Assembly: GCA_964019415.1 (NCBI GenBank) | Contig: OZ025868.1 | Coordinates: 16,408,030 to 16,472,029 of the forward strand | DNA: 64,000 nt | Direction: 5' to 3' | DNA from: Ianthella basta | Lineage: Eukaryota; Porifera; Demospongiae; Verongiida; Ianthellidae | Shown here: in pieces, positions 14,616 through 24,900 of the stretch | How the letters are laid out: the number at the start of each line of letters is the position of its first letter | Position numbering within the stretch: the stretch's first letter is position 1 | Notes under the pieces: generated by a model | Told to the model about the DNA's origin: nothing | Databases searched by the model: none | Seen by the model: the letters and a program-made list of their open reading frames with translations, nothing else | Translations under genes and position numbers: made by a program

Positions 14616-15001
14616 GGGTGGGCTAAATCTCGGAAATCTGATGCTGTGATGTCAGAGTCGCCATGACGTCATAGACAGCAGTCCTCATTCCTTTATGTAA
14701 TTATAGAATATAGTATAGGGTCCCCTTTGGGGACTCTATACTATATTCATACATTAAACTACTGCAGTAAACTACTGTGGTTAGCATGCTTGGATTTTAG
14801 CGTTAGGGTTAGGGTTGGTTATATTTGGTCTCTTCTATACATTTAGTCATCCTATATGGTAGGCCTGGTACACCTAGGCCATGGATTCATACAGGCATGT
14901 CATTGCCCTAGGTGATGTTGCGCAGGCTGCATTGAGCCGTTGACTGCTGTCCATGACGTCACGATGTCACAGCATCAGATCTCTGAGATTTAGTCCACCC
15001 C
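14616..15001. mobile_element. MITE with inverted repeats of about 60 bp
   Basis: GGGTGGGCTAAATCTCGGAA and the next 45 bases are inverted at about 14943-15001. Flanks TGTGATTA and CGTGATTT suggest an imperfect 8-bp target duplication, as in hAT elements. Inside is a second palindrome around GAATATAGTATAGGGTCCC (14706-14748). A short TTAGGGTTAGGG stretch occurs near 14804. Confidence 0.65.
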
Positions 15002-15703
15002 ATCGTGATTTATGTATCCCTAAACAGTATGTGGTCCATAGCTATGCACTGTATTCATATGACTTTTTGTCCACTTACAACACTATGTAGGGATGGCAGT
15101 GGTTGTTTGTATGCTGTAATACAAACAAAAAGTAGCACTACTTCTGAACACAACTAAAAACCAGCAAACGAAGCTTCCCATGATGAAGCGTGGACTGAAC
15201 AGTGCACATAGTTAACCTTACTTCGCAGTGAAGGTGCGCCTACATGTAGAGAGCACCCTCGACATTTCCCACATTTCGTCGTCGTCTTATTATTATTATT
15301 CTTTGACAGCCGTATCACACGAACCAGAGGGACCAGGAGAATACTTCTTGCACCATATTGCACCATTTTTGGTGGTACAATTTAGTGCGGAAGACAGTGC
15401 TTGCCACAATTCTCCCCGTTGCTTGGCCAAGTCGGGCGGATGCCATTTTCAAATTATGTAATTCTACCGGATGAAACTGGCGTGACTGGTGCCATTGCGA
15501 GCAACTGCGTACAGCTTCGGGAGGCTCCTTCTTCCGTTGTTTTGCACCACAGTAGAATTTTTCGTCTTGCTCTATGACTTAGTGTCGTATTTCGCTTGTG
15601 GAATGATTATTTACAATGTCAATATACAATTTCTCAAACGCAAATTGCAGCTAGCTAATTAACCCTTGGCTTCGTGTAGCGCAGCGAGGAGTTATGGTAC
15701 TTG

Positions 15704-15744
<41 letters not shown>

Positions 15745-15876
15745 CGCGCCTGCACCTAATCTGGCACTCCAGGCTACGAGGCACCTTATGAGCAATACCA
15801 GTGGATTCAGAATGACACAGTAGGGAGTTGAAAAACGGCGATTGTCTTGAAAGGACTGCATTCGAGAGATATGGTA
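15002..15876. other. Gene-free stretch with a (TG)n tract
   Basis: It contains (TTATTA)n near 15285-15301 and a TG microsatellite at 15706-15740. No exon is supported. Confidence 0.5.
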
Positions 15877-15970
15877 GTCTTGTACCCAGCCCTATCTTGA
15901 ACCGTTCTGCCATTTTGGGGAGGAGCTTCATCCAAATGGTGGAACGGCAGTTATGGGTCTGGGATGAGAC
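15877..15970. mobile_element. Diverged foldback MITE of the TA-GTCTCG family
   Basis: GTCTTGTACCCAGCCC at the left and GGGTCTGGGATGAGAC at the right are inverted, with TA on each side. An inner pair (GAACCGTTCTGCCA and TGGAACGGCAGTT) continues the stem. It is older than the 12701 copy, judging by mismatches. Confidence 0.5.
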
Positions 15971-16398
15971 TAGAGATATGGCGTGAAAACAGCGAAATGG
16001 CCAATATGCAGCTTATACTCTATCCGAGAGCAATTAAATTGCGCTCAATGGCAGGATGTAATTGAGAGGTGCCAAGTCCAGCGTTCTACTCTGGCAGTGC
16101 AAGCCCTTGGTGCAGCGTCTGGTGGTAGATATCCAGATCCGATTTGTAATGCATACCACACAGTAGAATGCTGTACGTAGTTTGTGTAGAGTAGAGAACC
16201 ACTTCTCTGTAGTTCAAGAGGATCCACACCTCGACGGACATGGCGTCCATTTCACAATGTTAATTTAGCCAGCAATGTTTGTTTGCAAACATGCTGAGGG
16301 TTTTGCAATTTAGTGCTTCTATCAGGAGCTACACAAGGAAGTTAGAATAGCTAGCTATATTGTGCATCTTAGCTCCATAAGTGCAGAAACTAAAAATA

Positions 16399-16629
16399 AT
16401 TTTCTACAAAAGTATATGGATGTAGGGATGGCATAAAAAAGAACAGAAACAAGTAAAGGCTGTTACACAGTGGACCATTAACCATCGTCCCTACTATCAA
16501 GGGTGTAGGACTATAAGGTGTGACTTTCTTGAATGTAGGGACCATGGTTAATGCTCCACTGTGTAACAGCCTTTACTTGTTTCTGTCCTTTTTATGCCAT
16601 CCCAGCATCCTTACAATTTTGTAGAAAAT
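16399..16629. mobile_element. 230-bp foldback element
   Basis: The left arm (TTTCTACAAAA, GGATGGCATAAAA, CAGAAACAAGTAAAGGCTGT, TACACAGTGGACCATTAACCAT) is inverted in the right arm with few mismatches. The loop is about 45 bases around 16495-16540. It has no coding capacity and its superfamily is not known. Confidence 0.75.
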
Positions 16630-18591
16630 GTTTATTATGTCTTTTATATTAAATTGGGTTAGGCTGTTTATTTGAAACAGGGTGGTCCCATCAGCTTAAG
16701 TGGCTGGTCTACTGCATGGGAGTCCTGAAACAACATGTGCAATACACAGAAGGGATAAGCTAGCATTATGTATGTCCAACAAGTGATTGATGGGAATTAT
16801 AATTATATAATTTTGAATGTCAGTGGAAATTCTATGGAAGAAGCTAGTTTATACAATAGGATTTTAATGCACTCTTACAATAGTGAAGCAAACTTAATGT
16901 TCCTGATCTCCAGTGGAAGACTTGACTACTCTGCAGATGCTCTAAAATAGAAGGATCTCCCCCCCCCCCCCCCTCTCAGATCAAATGGGAAAAAGGTGCA
17001 TGGGGGTTGTCGGAGCCTCTAGTCCTAGTGTAGCCTAGGGAACAGACAGACAGATTCTGTATTGCTCCCAAGACATTACACAATGCTATATGACTTGCAT
17101 GACAATGAGCCTCGTGATACCCCTGCACTGCCTGTTATATGATACATCTAATATATAAAGCCGAAATTGTCTGTCTGTCTGTCTGTGTGTTCGCGATACG
17201 CACGAGCCTTTCTTGCTCCGTCACCCTCAAACTCGCTGTGGTTGCAGGGGGCATCGGGGGTCAGGTTATAGCAGGGTTAACGGTTTCCGTCTTGCAGTTT
17301 GTAGAGAGTTATCCTTTCATTTCTGCTTTTTCCTTCGCGACGCCATTTTCTAATTATTGTTCCCAATGACTTTCGGTTTCCCCCGATTTGATTCGCTGTC
17401 GTCCCACGTTCAAATTTAAAGTAAAACCGATAATCACCATATTGAGCTGTATGTAGCAGTAATGTGGTTGCTGAGGACATTGGGGGACAGGCGTTGGGCG
17501 CCATAGCTTGCCGAAGGTGGTCCTCTCTGCTAGTACGCATATAAACACATGCACATTGTGGTAGCTACAGTAACATGATTGGATGATTAGTCAGGTTGTG
17601 CAAGGTTATCAGTAGATTGTCATGTACCTGGGGATGGTTCGGTCCCCCAGCTGGACCTCTCCACACATGAGGTCAATTGGGTGATCGCTGCTTTTGTGCC
17701 GTTCTAATATAATAAGTGCCTTTCTGCCCTGGAATTATTTTTAAGGGGTGCCTAAATTAGAAAGTATACGGTAAACAGAAAGTGCTCTTTCCCACTATGT
17801 ATAGCTATAGGGTGTGATAATCACACTGTTCGTTCGGTGTGATGGTCACACTGAATCTGCCGTTGTCGCTATTGCAAAACTCTGCCATTTTCTTGTACAA
17901 ATGTACAATGTATATGTACGTATGTACAAATGTATACTAACAGAAATGTGAAGAGAGTCATGGACTAAATCTAAGTATCTAAGGATTGCATGTATATTCA
18001 CTCTAACACGCAATGCGTATTCACGTACAGCATACACACTTATGTCACAAAATGCTTGATCGATATGCATGCATACTCACACACGCACACACACACGCAC
18101 ACAGTCCAGAATGCAGTGTGTATTTACCAGGTACAGTATGTTACAAACCGGTAATACACAAGTAAAGTTGTAAGTAGGTGGTTTCCTGGTAGCAGCTGAA
18201 ATGGCATAGGTTGCTGTATATAGTTTAGGCCGTGTTTCCTAAACTGTGAATTGATTGCACATTTGAGTGCTTCCCATAGTTGAGGGCATGCAGTTGAAGA
18301 AATAACTAGAGTGCACATAGTGCACATACCCCACACAGGACTAGACAGTGATTACTGCATGTGAAGAATACTGTGAAGGCTTCTTGCAATTGCTGTACCG
18401 TAGCTAACACTGGGGCTGCAGTATCTATATGTGCAATGATGTGTAGATTCTCATATGTACTGTATACGCACACACGTGTGTAGTAGGAATGGTCTGCAAT
18501 GTTCGCTTGACAGAGCAATGTGCCATAAAGAGACGCACATATAAGAGGCAACTGTCTGATGAGCAAGGGCTCAACCATCGGTTCAGAACTG
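16630..18591. other. Gene-free stretch with repeat fragments
   Basis: It contains a C13 run at about 16960, a segment beginning TCTAATATATAAAGCCG with (TCTG)n at about 17148-17190 that looks like a Helitron 5' end, and a fragment at 17695-17772 related to the MITE at 5874 (shared GTGCCTTTC, GGAATTATTTTT and TATACGGTA). No gene is seen. Confidence 0.45.
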
Positions 18592-18917
18592 GCCATACAC
18601 ACATACATGTGCACACAAACACTCGGTACAGACACACACAGTGGCGCTAGGCATGCAAACAGAGCAATATGGACAAGTCGTATGACAACCCATGCTATTG
18701 CCACTGTATACCTGTTCTCTCTCCCAAGCCCTCTTCCCATACACACACGCGCATGCATGCGCGCACACACATGTACACACATGTACATGCACATGCACAT
18801 GCACACGTGTGAGCGCACACACAGGCCCACACACAGTATACACACACACATACATACATACACATACATATACACACACGTATATGTACACACACACACA
18901 AACACACACGCACACAC
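18592..18917. repeat. CA/CATA-rich low-complexity tract
   Basis: Mixed CACACA, CATACATA and CACATG repeats run up to the left end of the large palindrome. Reading frames here are simple-repeat artefacts. Confidence 0.85.
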
Positions 18918-18919
18918 TA

Positions 18920-20030
18920 GTCTCGCGTAGCCAGACCGCCATTTTGGTCACGCGCAGACTCCACCCTCCCAAAAAGACGGTCTGGGGACATTAGGCCTTC
19001 GGTTTAGTGCAGGAAGTCAGCGAAAAGTCGGACCGTCGCTAATTAATAAGCCCGTATACGGCGAAGAGGTCAGCTTGTCACCTCACGGTTGTGGTTGCAG
19101 CCACGGAGGTGTCAGGGCCACACATGACTCAAAGGAATGCAGTAATTCAATTAGCCACACAAACACGTATAGAAGGAGTGCAGTCAGTATTCCACTCTTT
19201 CTCTCTGTAGTTTCGCGCAGCAACAAGATGAGCAGGACCTGGGCAGAGGAATCTACAGGCACCACATCAGAGGCACTCACGCAGTGCTGCAGAGTAAAGA
19301 CTTGAAAACTCTGCCACATACAGTATACACAAACCATCATACAACGACAGTAACAATTGCAACCATAATTGTTAAACTAATGTCAAAGGGACACAAAGAG
19401 TGCACTGTCTCTTTGTGTCCAGTGTGCATGTGGTCGCTTTGACATTAGTTTAACAATAAAAATTATGGTAAGTACTATGGTTGCAATTGTTAATTGTTAA
19501 ACTAATGTCAAAGCGACCACATGCACACTGGACACAAAGAGACAGTGCACTCTTTGTGTCCCTTTGACATCAGTTTAACAATTATGGTTGCAATTGTTAC
19601 TGTCGTTGTGTGATGGTTTGTGTATACTGTATGTGGCAGAGTTTTCAAGTCTTTACTCTGCAGCACTGCGTGAGTGCCTCTGATGTGGTGCCTGTAGATT
19701 CCTCTGCCCAGGTCCTGCTCATCTTGTTGCTGCGCGAAACTACAGAGAGAAAGAGTGGAATACTGACTGCACTCCTTCTATACGTGTTTGTGTGGCTAAT
19801 TGAATTACTGCATTCCTTTGAGTCATGTGTGGCCCTGACACCTCCGTGGCTGCAACCACAACCGTGAGGTGACAAGCTGACCTCTTCGCCGTATACGGGC
19901 TTATTAATTAGCGACGGTCCGACTTTTCGCTGACTTCCTGCACTAAACCGAAGGCCTAATGTCCCCAGACCGTCTTTTTGGGAGGGTGGAGTCTGCGCGT
20001 GACCAAAATGGCGGTCTGGCTACGCGAGAC
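18920..20030. mobile_element. 1.1-kb near-perfect palindrome with TA-GTCTCG ends
   Basis: The ends are GTCTCGCGTAGCCAGACCGC and its inverse, flanked by TA. Arms of about 460 bases are so alike that the left arm (minus) and right arm (plus) encode the same 85 residues. The centre (19370-19580) holds a second inverted pair built on AAACTAATGTCAAAG and GACACAAAGAGACAGTGCAC. No transposase is recognisable. It looks like a large foldback member of the family also seen at 12701, 15877 and 55153. The near-identity of the arms means either a recent origin, gene conversion between arms, or an assembly artefact. Confidence 0.75.
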
Positions 20031-20310
20031 TATGGGCTATGTATGTATACATGGCCAGTTCTAAATGGAGTGGAGGTGATCCTCTTGTATCTGTGACAGC
20101 TGCTTCTAAATATCTGAGTTAGGGAAGGGAAGAAGAGGATTTTGCTGACAAAAAGCAAGAATGTATTGGGAGACATGCAAGGAATGTTTCAGTGAAAGTA
20201 CTAGCTTCTCGGCGAATGCATGGGAAAGCATTCAGGATCTTCAATGCCGTCAGTTGTCCACAGTCGTCTTACAGCTCACTTCACTGTGCACCGTCCGTAT
20301 ATTAAAAGTA

Positions 20311-20795
20311 CTAGCTGAATGCCCGCCCTTCGGGTGGGCCCAGGATAACGTTTGAAATTTGAGCGTTTAACCAATCAGAGCCGTCCATTTAATCGGGAGC
20401 ATTCCGTAGACTGTTCCATAAAACTCAGTACGTACAGAATATACTTATGTTCATCCATTTCGTTTAAAGGAGTTCAGCGTCGAAGGCACTAACCACCTTG
20501 GGTCACCCCCCGTATTGTCGTGATATACTCTTCCAAGTTTGGTGAAGATTGGTGAAACATTGAAGGAGGAGTTCGTGCACAACGAAACACTATCTTTTCC
20601 CTATCTCTTAGATATGGCGGCGACCGTAAAAGTGGCAAGAACTCGGACAGAACGACCTTAAACCAAATTTCAGCTTGGCGTGGTTACTCACAGCACGCCT
20701 CTTCGTAATCCTACCAAGTTTCGTGACATTTCATCCAGAATTGAAGGAGATTATCCCGAACAACGAAAATGTGCATTACGTTTATTATAATAAGA
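20311..20795 (-). mobile_element. Non-autonomous Helitron, copy 2
   Basis: The minus strand starts TCTTATTATAATAAACG and ends CCCGAAGGGCGGG, ATTCAG, CTAG, followed by host T. This fits the Helitron pattern of TC start, hairpin and CTRR end, inserted between A and T. It is 485 bp, collinear with 6599-7086, and has no Rep/helicase coding. Confidence 0.7.
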
Positions 20796-21109
20796 TGTGA
20801 ACAAAATGGCGGTCTCCAAGAAATGCCAATAAAGGATGGAATTGCTCGGCATGTGCACCATGTTGGTTAAAGACGGGTATGCTTACACAAGTTAATATCA
20901 ATTTGCCATTATTTTATCCTGTGCGGAGCCAGCGTGGAGTCTCGAAACGTCCAGAACACTGAAATTTTTGACGTCAGACTGACAGACAGATAGAAGCAAT
21001 CACTTAAAACCCTCCTGTGCTATCGCACTTGGGGTAATAATTCAGTCATTATCTGAAGCCCACGAGGGCTGATGAATATACAATGTAACACGTGATTGTG
21101 TAGCTTTAT
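20796..21109. other. No gene seen; foldback-like debris
   Basis: It includes GACAGACAGATAGAAGC, then a short G/C-poor stretch. Nothing exon-like is supported. Confidence 0.4.
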
Positions 21110-21250
21110 AGTTTCAACCCCACCTCACTTGTGATTCTTTTCCCTCATGAGTTTTGCTCTAACAAGTCTATCACACCATACATGAGAATCTCCCTATAGA
21201 TGGGACAAGTGGACCAAACACCTGCTTCAGCTACTTGGCAGCAGGTTTCC
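21110..21250 (+). pseudogene. Decayed duplicate of the ankyrin gene's 5' end
   Basis: GTTTCAACCCCACCTCACTT and the following leader match the sequence before the ankyrin start at about 21865-21945. The frame ATGGGACAAGTGGACC, then ACACCTGCTTCAGCTACT resembles MDQSPAATA, the real N-terminus. The rest is not recognisable. I infer an old local duplication of the gene start. Confidence 0.4.
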
Positions 21251-21945
21251 CCTAAACAGGAGATGTTGCACAGTAGAACTTTCCAATTTTGTTGTCAAGA
21301 CTGGGTGTGATAGTCAGTACTAACCACTGCTATTAGTTCTGTCATTTTACATGGTCAGCAGGTGGTGACAATTCTCATTCAAATAGAACATGGCTGGAAT
21401 TAGAAGGAATGCCTCAACTGTATTCTTATGACTATAGACGAGAATAGTATAAGTGTTTCCGTAACAAGAACCATTATATGTCCAAGTGAACAGACAGCAC
21501 ACCATGCTATTGACTTGTACTTACCTTTGGTGAGATGCTCCTCTAAGCAGCAGCACTCCAGCCACTGAGACAAGCTATTACATAGATCACAAACACTTTC
21601 ACTAGCTGTGACCACATCTCTGAACCTCCTGTGTACTGTCTGGTGTTGCAGACGATGGACATTTACACATTGCAATATTGGAGAACGTACAGACAAGCAT
21701 GTGTCAGCAAATTAATGATCTCTCAATTTCACATTTAAGTGGGGCTTGCTCACAATTCTTATTTGATGTTTGAAATTGCAGTAATTTTAAATAGTCAACA
21801 ATAATGCACATGCAGATCCATCCATCCATGGTCATGTGTTCTGAATATCACCTGTTGTGTTCATGGAACGTTTCAATCCTACCTCACTTGAGAATCTTTT
21901 TCTCTTACTTCTCTTGCTCTGCAAAGAGACTTACAAACTGTACAG

Positions 21946-24900
21946 ATGGACCAATCACCTGCTGCAACTGCTCTGCGATTGGCAGTCAAAAAACAAGCAT
22001 TGATCTTGGCTGTCTCAACTGGAGACACAGAAACTGTTGTAGACCTGTTAGACAGAGGAGTCCCAATTGACACTAAGGATGATGAGGGGAAGTCTTTATT
22101 GCATTGGGCAGCAGAGGGAGGTCATGTGACCACAATGAGGCTCCTCATCAGGAGGGGATGTGATGTGGACTCAGTTGATGGTAGAGGGCTCACTCCACTG
22201 CACTGTGCTGCTGGAATGGGACAGACAAAAGCTGTTCGAGAGCTGATTAGGTATGGTGCGACCAAGTCAGTGGTTGTTGGTAATTGTGGGACTCCACTTC
22301 ATCAAGCTGCCCTTAATGGACGTGTGGAGACTGTTGAAGCCATGTTGGCGGAAGGGTGTCCTATTGGTATAGTGGACAGTAATGGGGAGACTGTTCTGAA
22401 TGGGGCAGCTAAAGGTGGCCATGTTGAAGTAGTGAGAAAGCTAGTAGGCAGAGGGTGTGATGTGAATGCAGTGAAAGCAAACGGCTGTACCCCCCTCCAC
22501 TCTGCTGCTGGTTGTGGTAGAACAGAAGCAGTTCGTGAGCTAATCAGACTTGGTGCAACCAAGTCAGTGGTTGCTGGTAATTGTGGGACTCCACTTCATC
22601 AAGCTGCCCTTAAGGGACATGTGGAGACTGTTAAAGCCATGTTGGCAGAAGGGTGTCCTATTGATGCAGTGAACAGTAATGGGGAGAGTGTTCTACATTT
22701 TGCAGCTGAAGGTGGTCATGTTGAAGTAGTGAGAAAGCTAGTAGGCAGAGGGTGTGATGTGAATGCAGTGAAAGCAAACGGCTGTACCCCCCTCCACTCT
22801 GCTGCTGGTTGTGGTAGAACAGAAGCAGTTCGTGAGCTAATCAGACTTGGTGCAACCAAGTCAGTGGTTGCTGGTAATTGTGGGACTCCACTTCATCAAG
22901 CTGCCCTTAAGGGACATGTGGAGACTGTTGAAGCCATGTTGGCAGAAGGGTGTTTTATTGATGCAGTGAACAGTAATGGGGAGACTGTTCTACATTTTGC
23001 AGCTGAAGGTGGTCATGTTGAAGTAGTGAGAAAGCTAGTAGACAGAGGGTGTGATGTGAATGCAGTGAAAGCAAACGGCTGTACCCCCCTCCACTCTGCT
23101 GCTGGTTGTGGTAGAACAGAAGCAGTTCGTGAGCTAATCAGACTTGGTGCAACCAAGTCAGTGGTTGCTGGTAATTGTGGGACTCCACTTCATCAAGCTG
23201 CCCTTAAGGGACATGTGGAGACTGTTGAAGCCATGTTGGCAGAATGGTGTCCTATTGATGCAGTGAACAGTAATGGGGAGAGTGTTCTACATTTTGCAGT
23301 TGAAGGTGGTCATGTTGAAGTAGTGAGAAAGCTAGTAGACAGAGGGTGTGATGTGAATGCAGTGAAAGCAAACGGCTGTACCCCCCTCCATGATGCTGCT
23401 GGTTGTGGTAGAACAGAAGCAGTTCGTGAGCTAATCAGACTTGGTGCAACCAAGTCAGTGGTTGCTGGTAATTGTGGGACTCCACTTCATCAAGCTGCCC
23501 TTAAGGGACGTGTGGAGACTGTTGAAGCCATGTTGGCGGAAGGGTGTCCTATTGGTATAGTGGACAGTAATGGGGAGACTGTTCTGAATGGGGCAGCTAA
23601 AGGTGGCCATGTTGAAGTAGTGAGAAAGCTAGTAGGCAGAGGGTGTGATGTGAATGCAGTGAAAGCAAACGGCTGTACCCCCCTCCACTCTGCTGCTGGT
23701 TGTGGTAGAACAGAAGCAGTTCGTGAGCTAATCAGACTTGGTGCAACCAAGTCAGTGGTTGCTGGTAATTGTGGGACTCCACTTCATCAAGCTGCCCTTA
23801 AGGGACATGTGGAGACTGTTAAAGCCATGTTGGCAGAAGGGTGTCCTATTGATGCAGTGAACAGTAATGGGGAGAGTGTTCTACATTTTGCAGCTGAAGG
23901 TGGTCATGTTGAAGTAGTGAGAAAGCTAGTAGGCAGAGGGTGTGATGTGAATGCAGTGAAAGCAAACGGCTGTACCCCCCTCCACTCTGCTGCTGGTTGT
24001 GGTAGAACAGAAGCAGTTCGTGAGCTAATCAGACTTGGTGCAACCAAGTCAGTGGTTGCTGGTAATTGTGGGACTCCACTTCATCAAGCTGCCCTTAAGG
24101 GACATGTGGAGACTGTTAAAGCCATGTTGGCAGAATGGTGTCCTATTGATGCAGTGAACAGTAATGGGGAGAGTGTTCTACATTTTGCAGCTGAAGGTGG
24201 TCATGTTGAAGTAGTGAGAAAGCTAGTAGGCAGAGGGTGTGATGTGAATGCAGTGAAAGCAAACGGCTGTACCCCCCTCCACTCTGCTGCTGGTTGTGGT
24301 AGAACAGAAGCAGTTCGTGAGCTAATCAGACTTGGTGCAACCAAGTCAGTGGTTGCTGGTAATTGTGGGACTCCACTTCATCAAGCTGCCCTTAAGGGAC
24401 ATGTGGAGACTGTTGAAGCCATGTTGGCAGAAGGGTGTTTTATTGATGCAGTGAACAGTAATGGGGAGACTGTTCTACATTTTGCAGCTGAAGGTGGTCA
24501 TGTTGAAGTAGTGAGAAAGCTAGTAGACAGAGGGTGTGATGTGAATGCAGTGAAAGCAAACGGCTGTACCCCCCTCCACTCTGCTGCTGGTTGTGGTAGA
24601 ACAGAAGCAGTTCGTGAGCTAATCAGACTTGGTGCAACCAAGTCAGTGGTTGCTGGTAATTGTGGGACTCCACTTCATCAAGCTGCCCTTAAGGGACATG
24701 TGGAGACTGTTGAAGCCATGTTGGCAGAATGGTGTCCTATTGATGCAGTGAACAGTAATGGGGAGAGTGTTCTACATTTTGCAGTTGAAGGTGGTCATGT
24801 TGAAGTAGTGAGAAAGCTAGTAGGCAGAGGGTGTGATGTGAATGCAGTGAAAGCAAACGGCTGTACCCCCCTCCATGATGCTGCTGGTTGTGGTAGAACA

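Noticed and set aside
14801-14816. TTAGGGTTAGGG stretch as a telomere relic
   Set aside because: Only about two and a half units inside a MITE; too short to mean fusion or telomere.
17148-17640. Possible full Helitron starting TCTAATATATAAAGCCG
   Set aside because: No matching hairpin plus CTRR end was found to the right; kept only as a fragment note.
18306-18972. Frames rich in Cys-Val or His-Thr
   Set aside because: Translations of CA/TG repeats. The same applies to frames at 38772-39277, 50253-50986, 48481-48738 and 62815-63176.
19083-19867. Identical 85-residue frames in opposite directions
   Set aside because: Produced by the palindrome arms; no family similarity, start context or splice signals.
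22302-23750. Two identical 86-residue minus-strand frames
   Set aside because: They are antisense shadows of the ankyrin repeats, 1188 bases apart.
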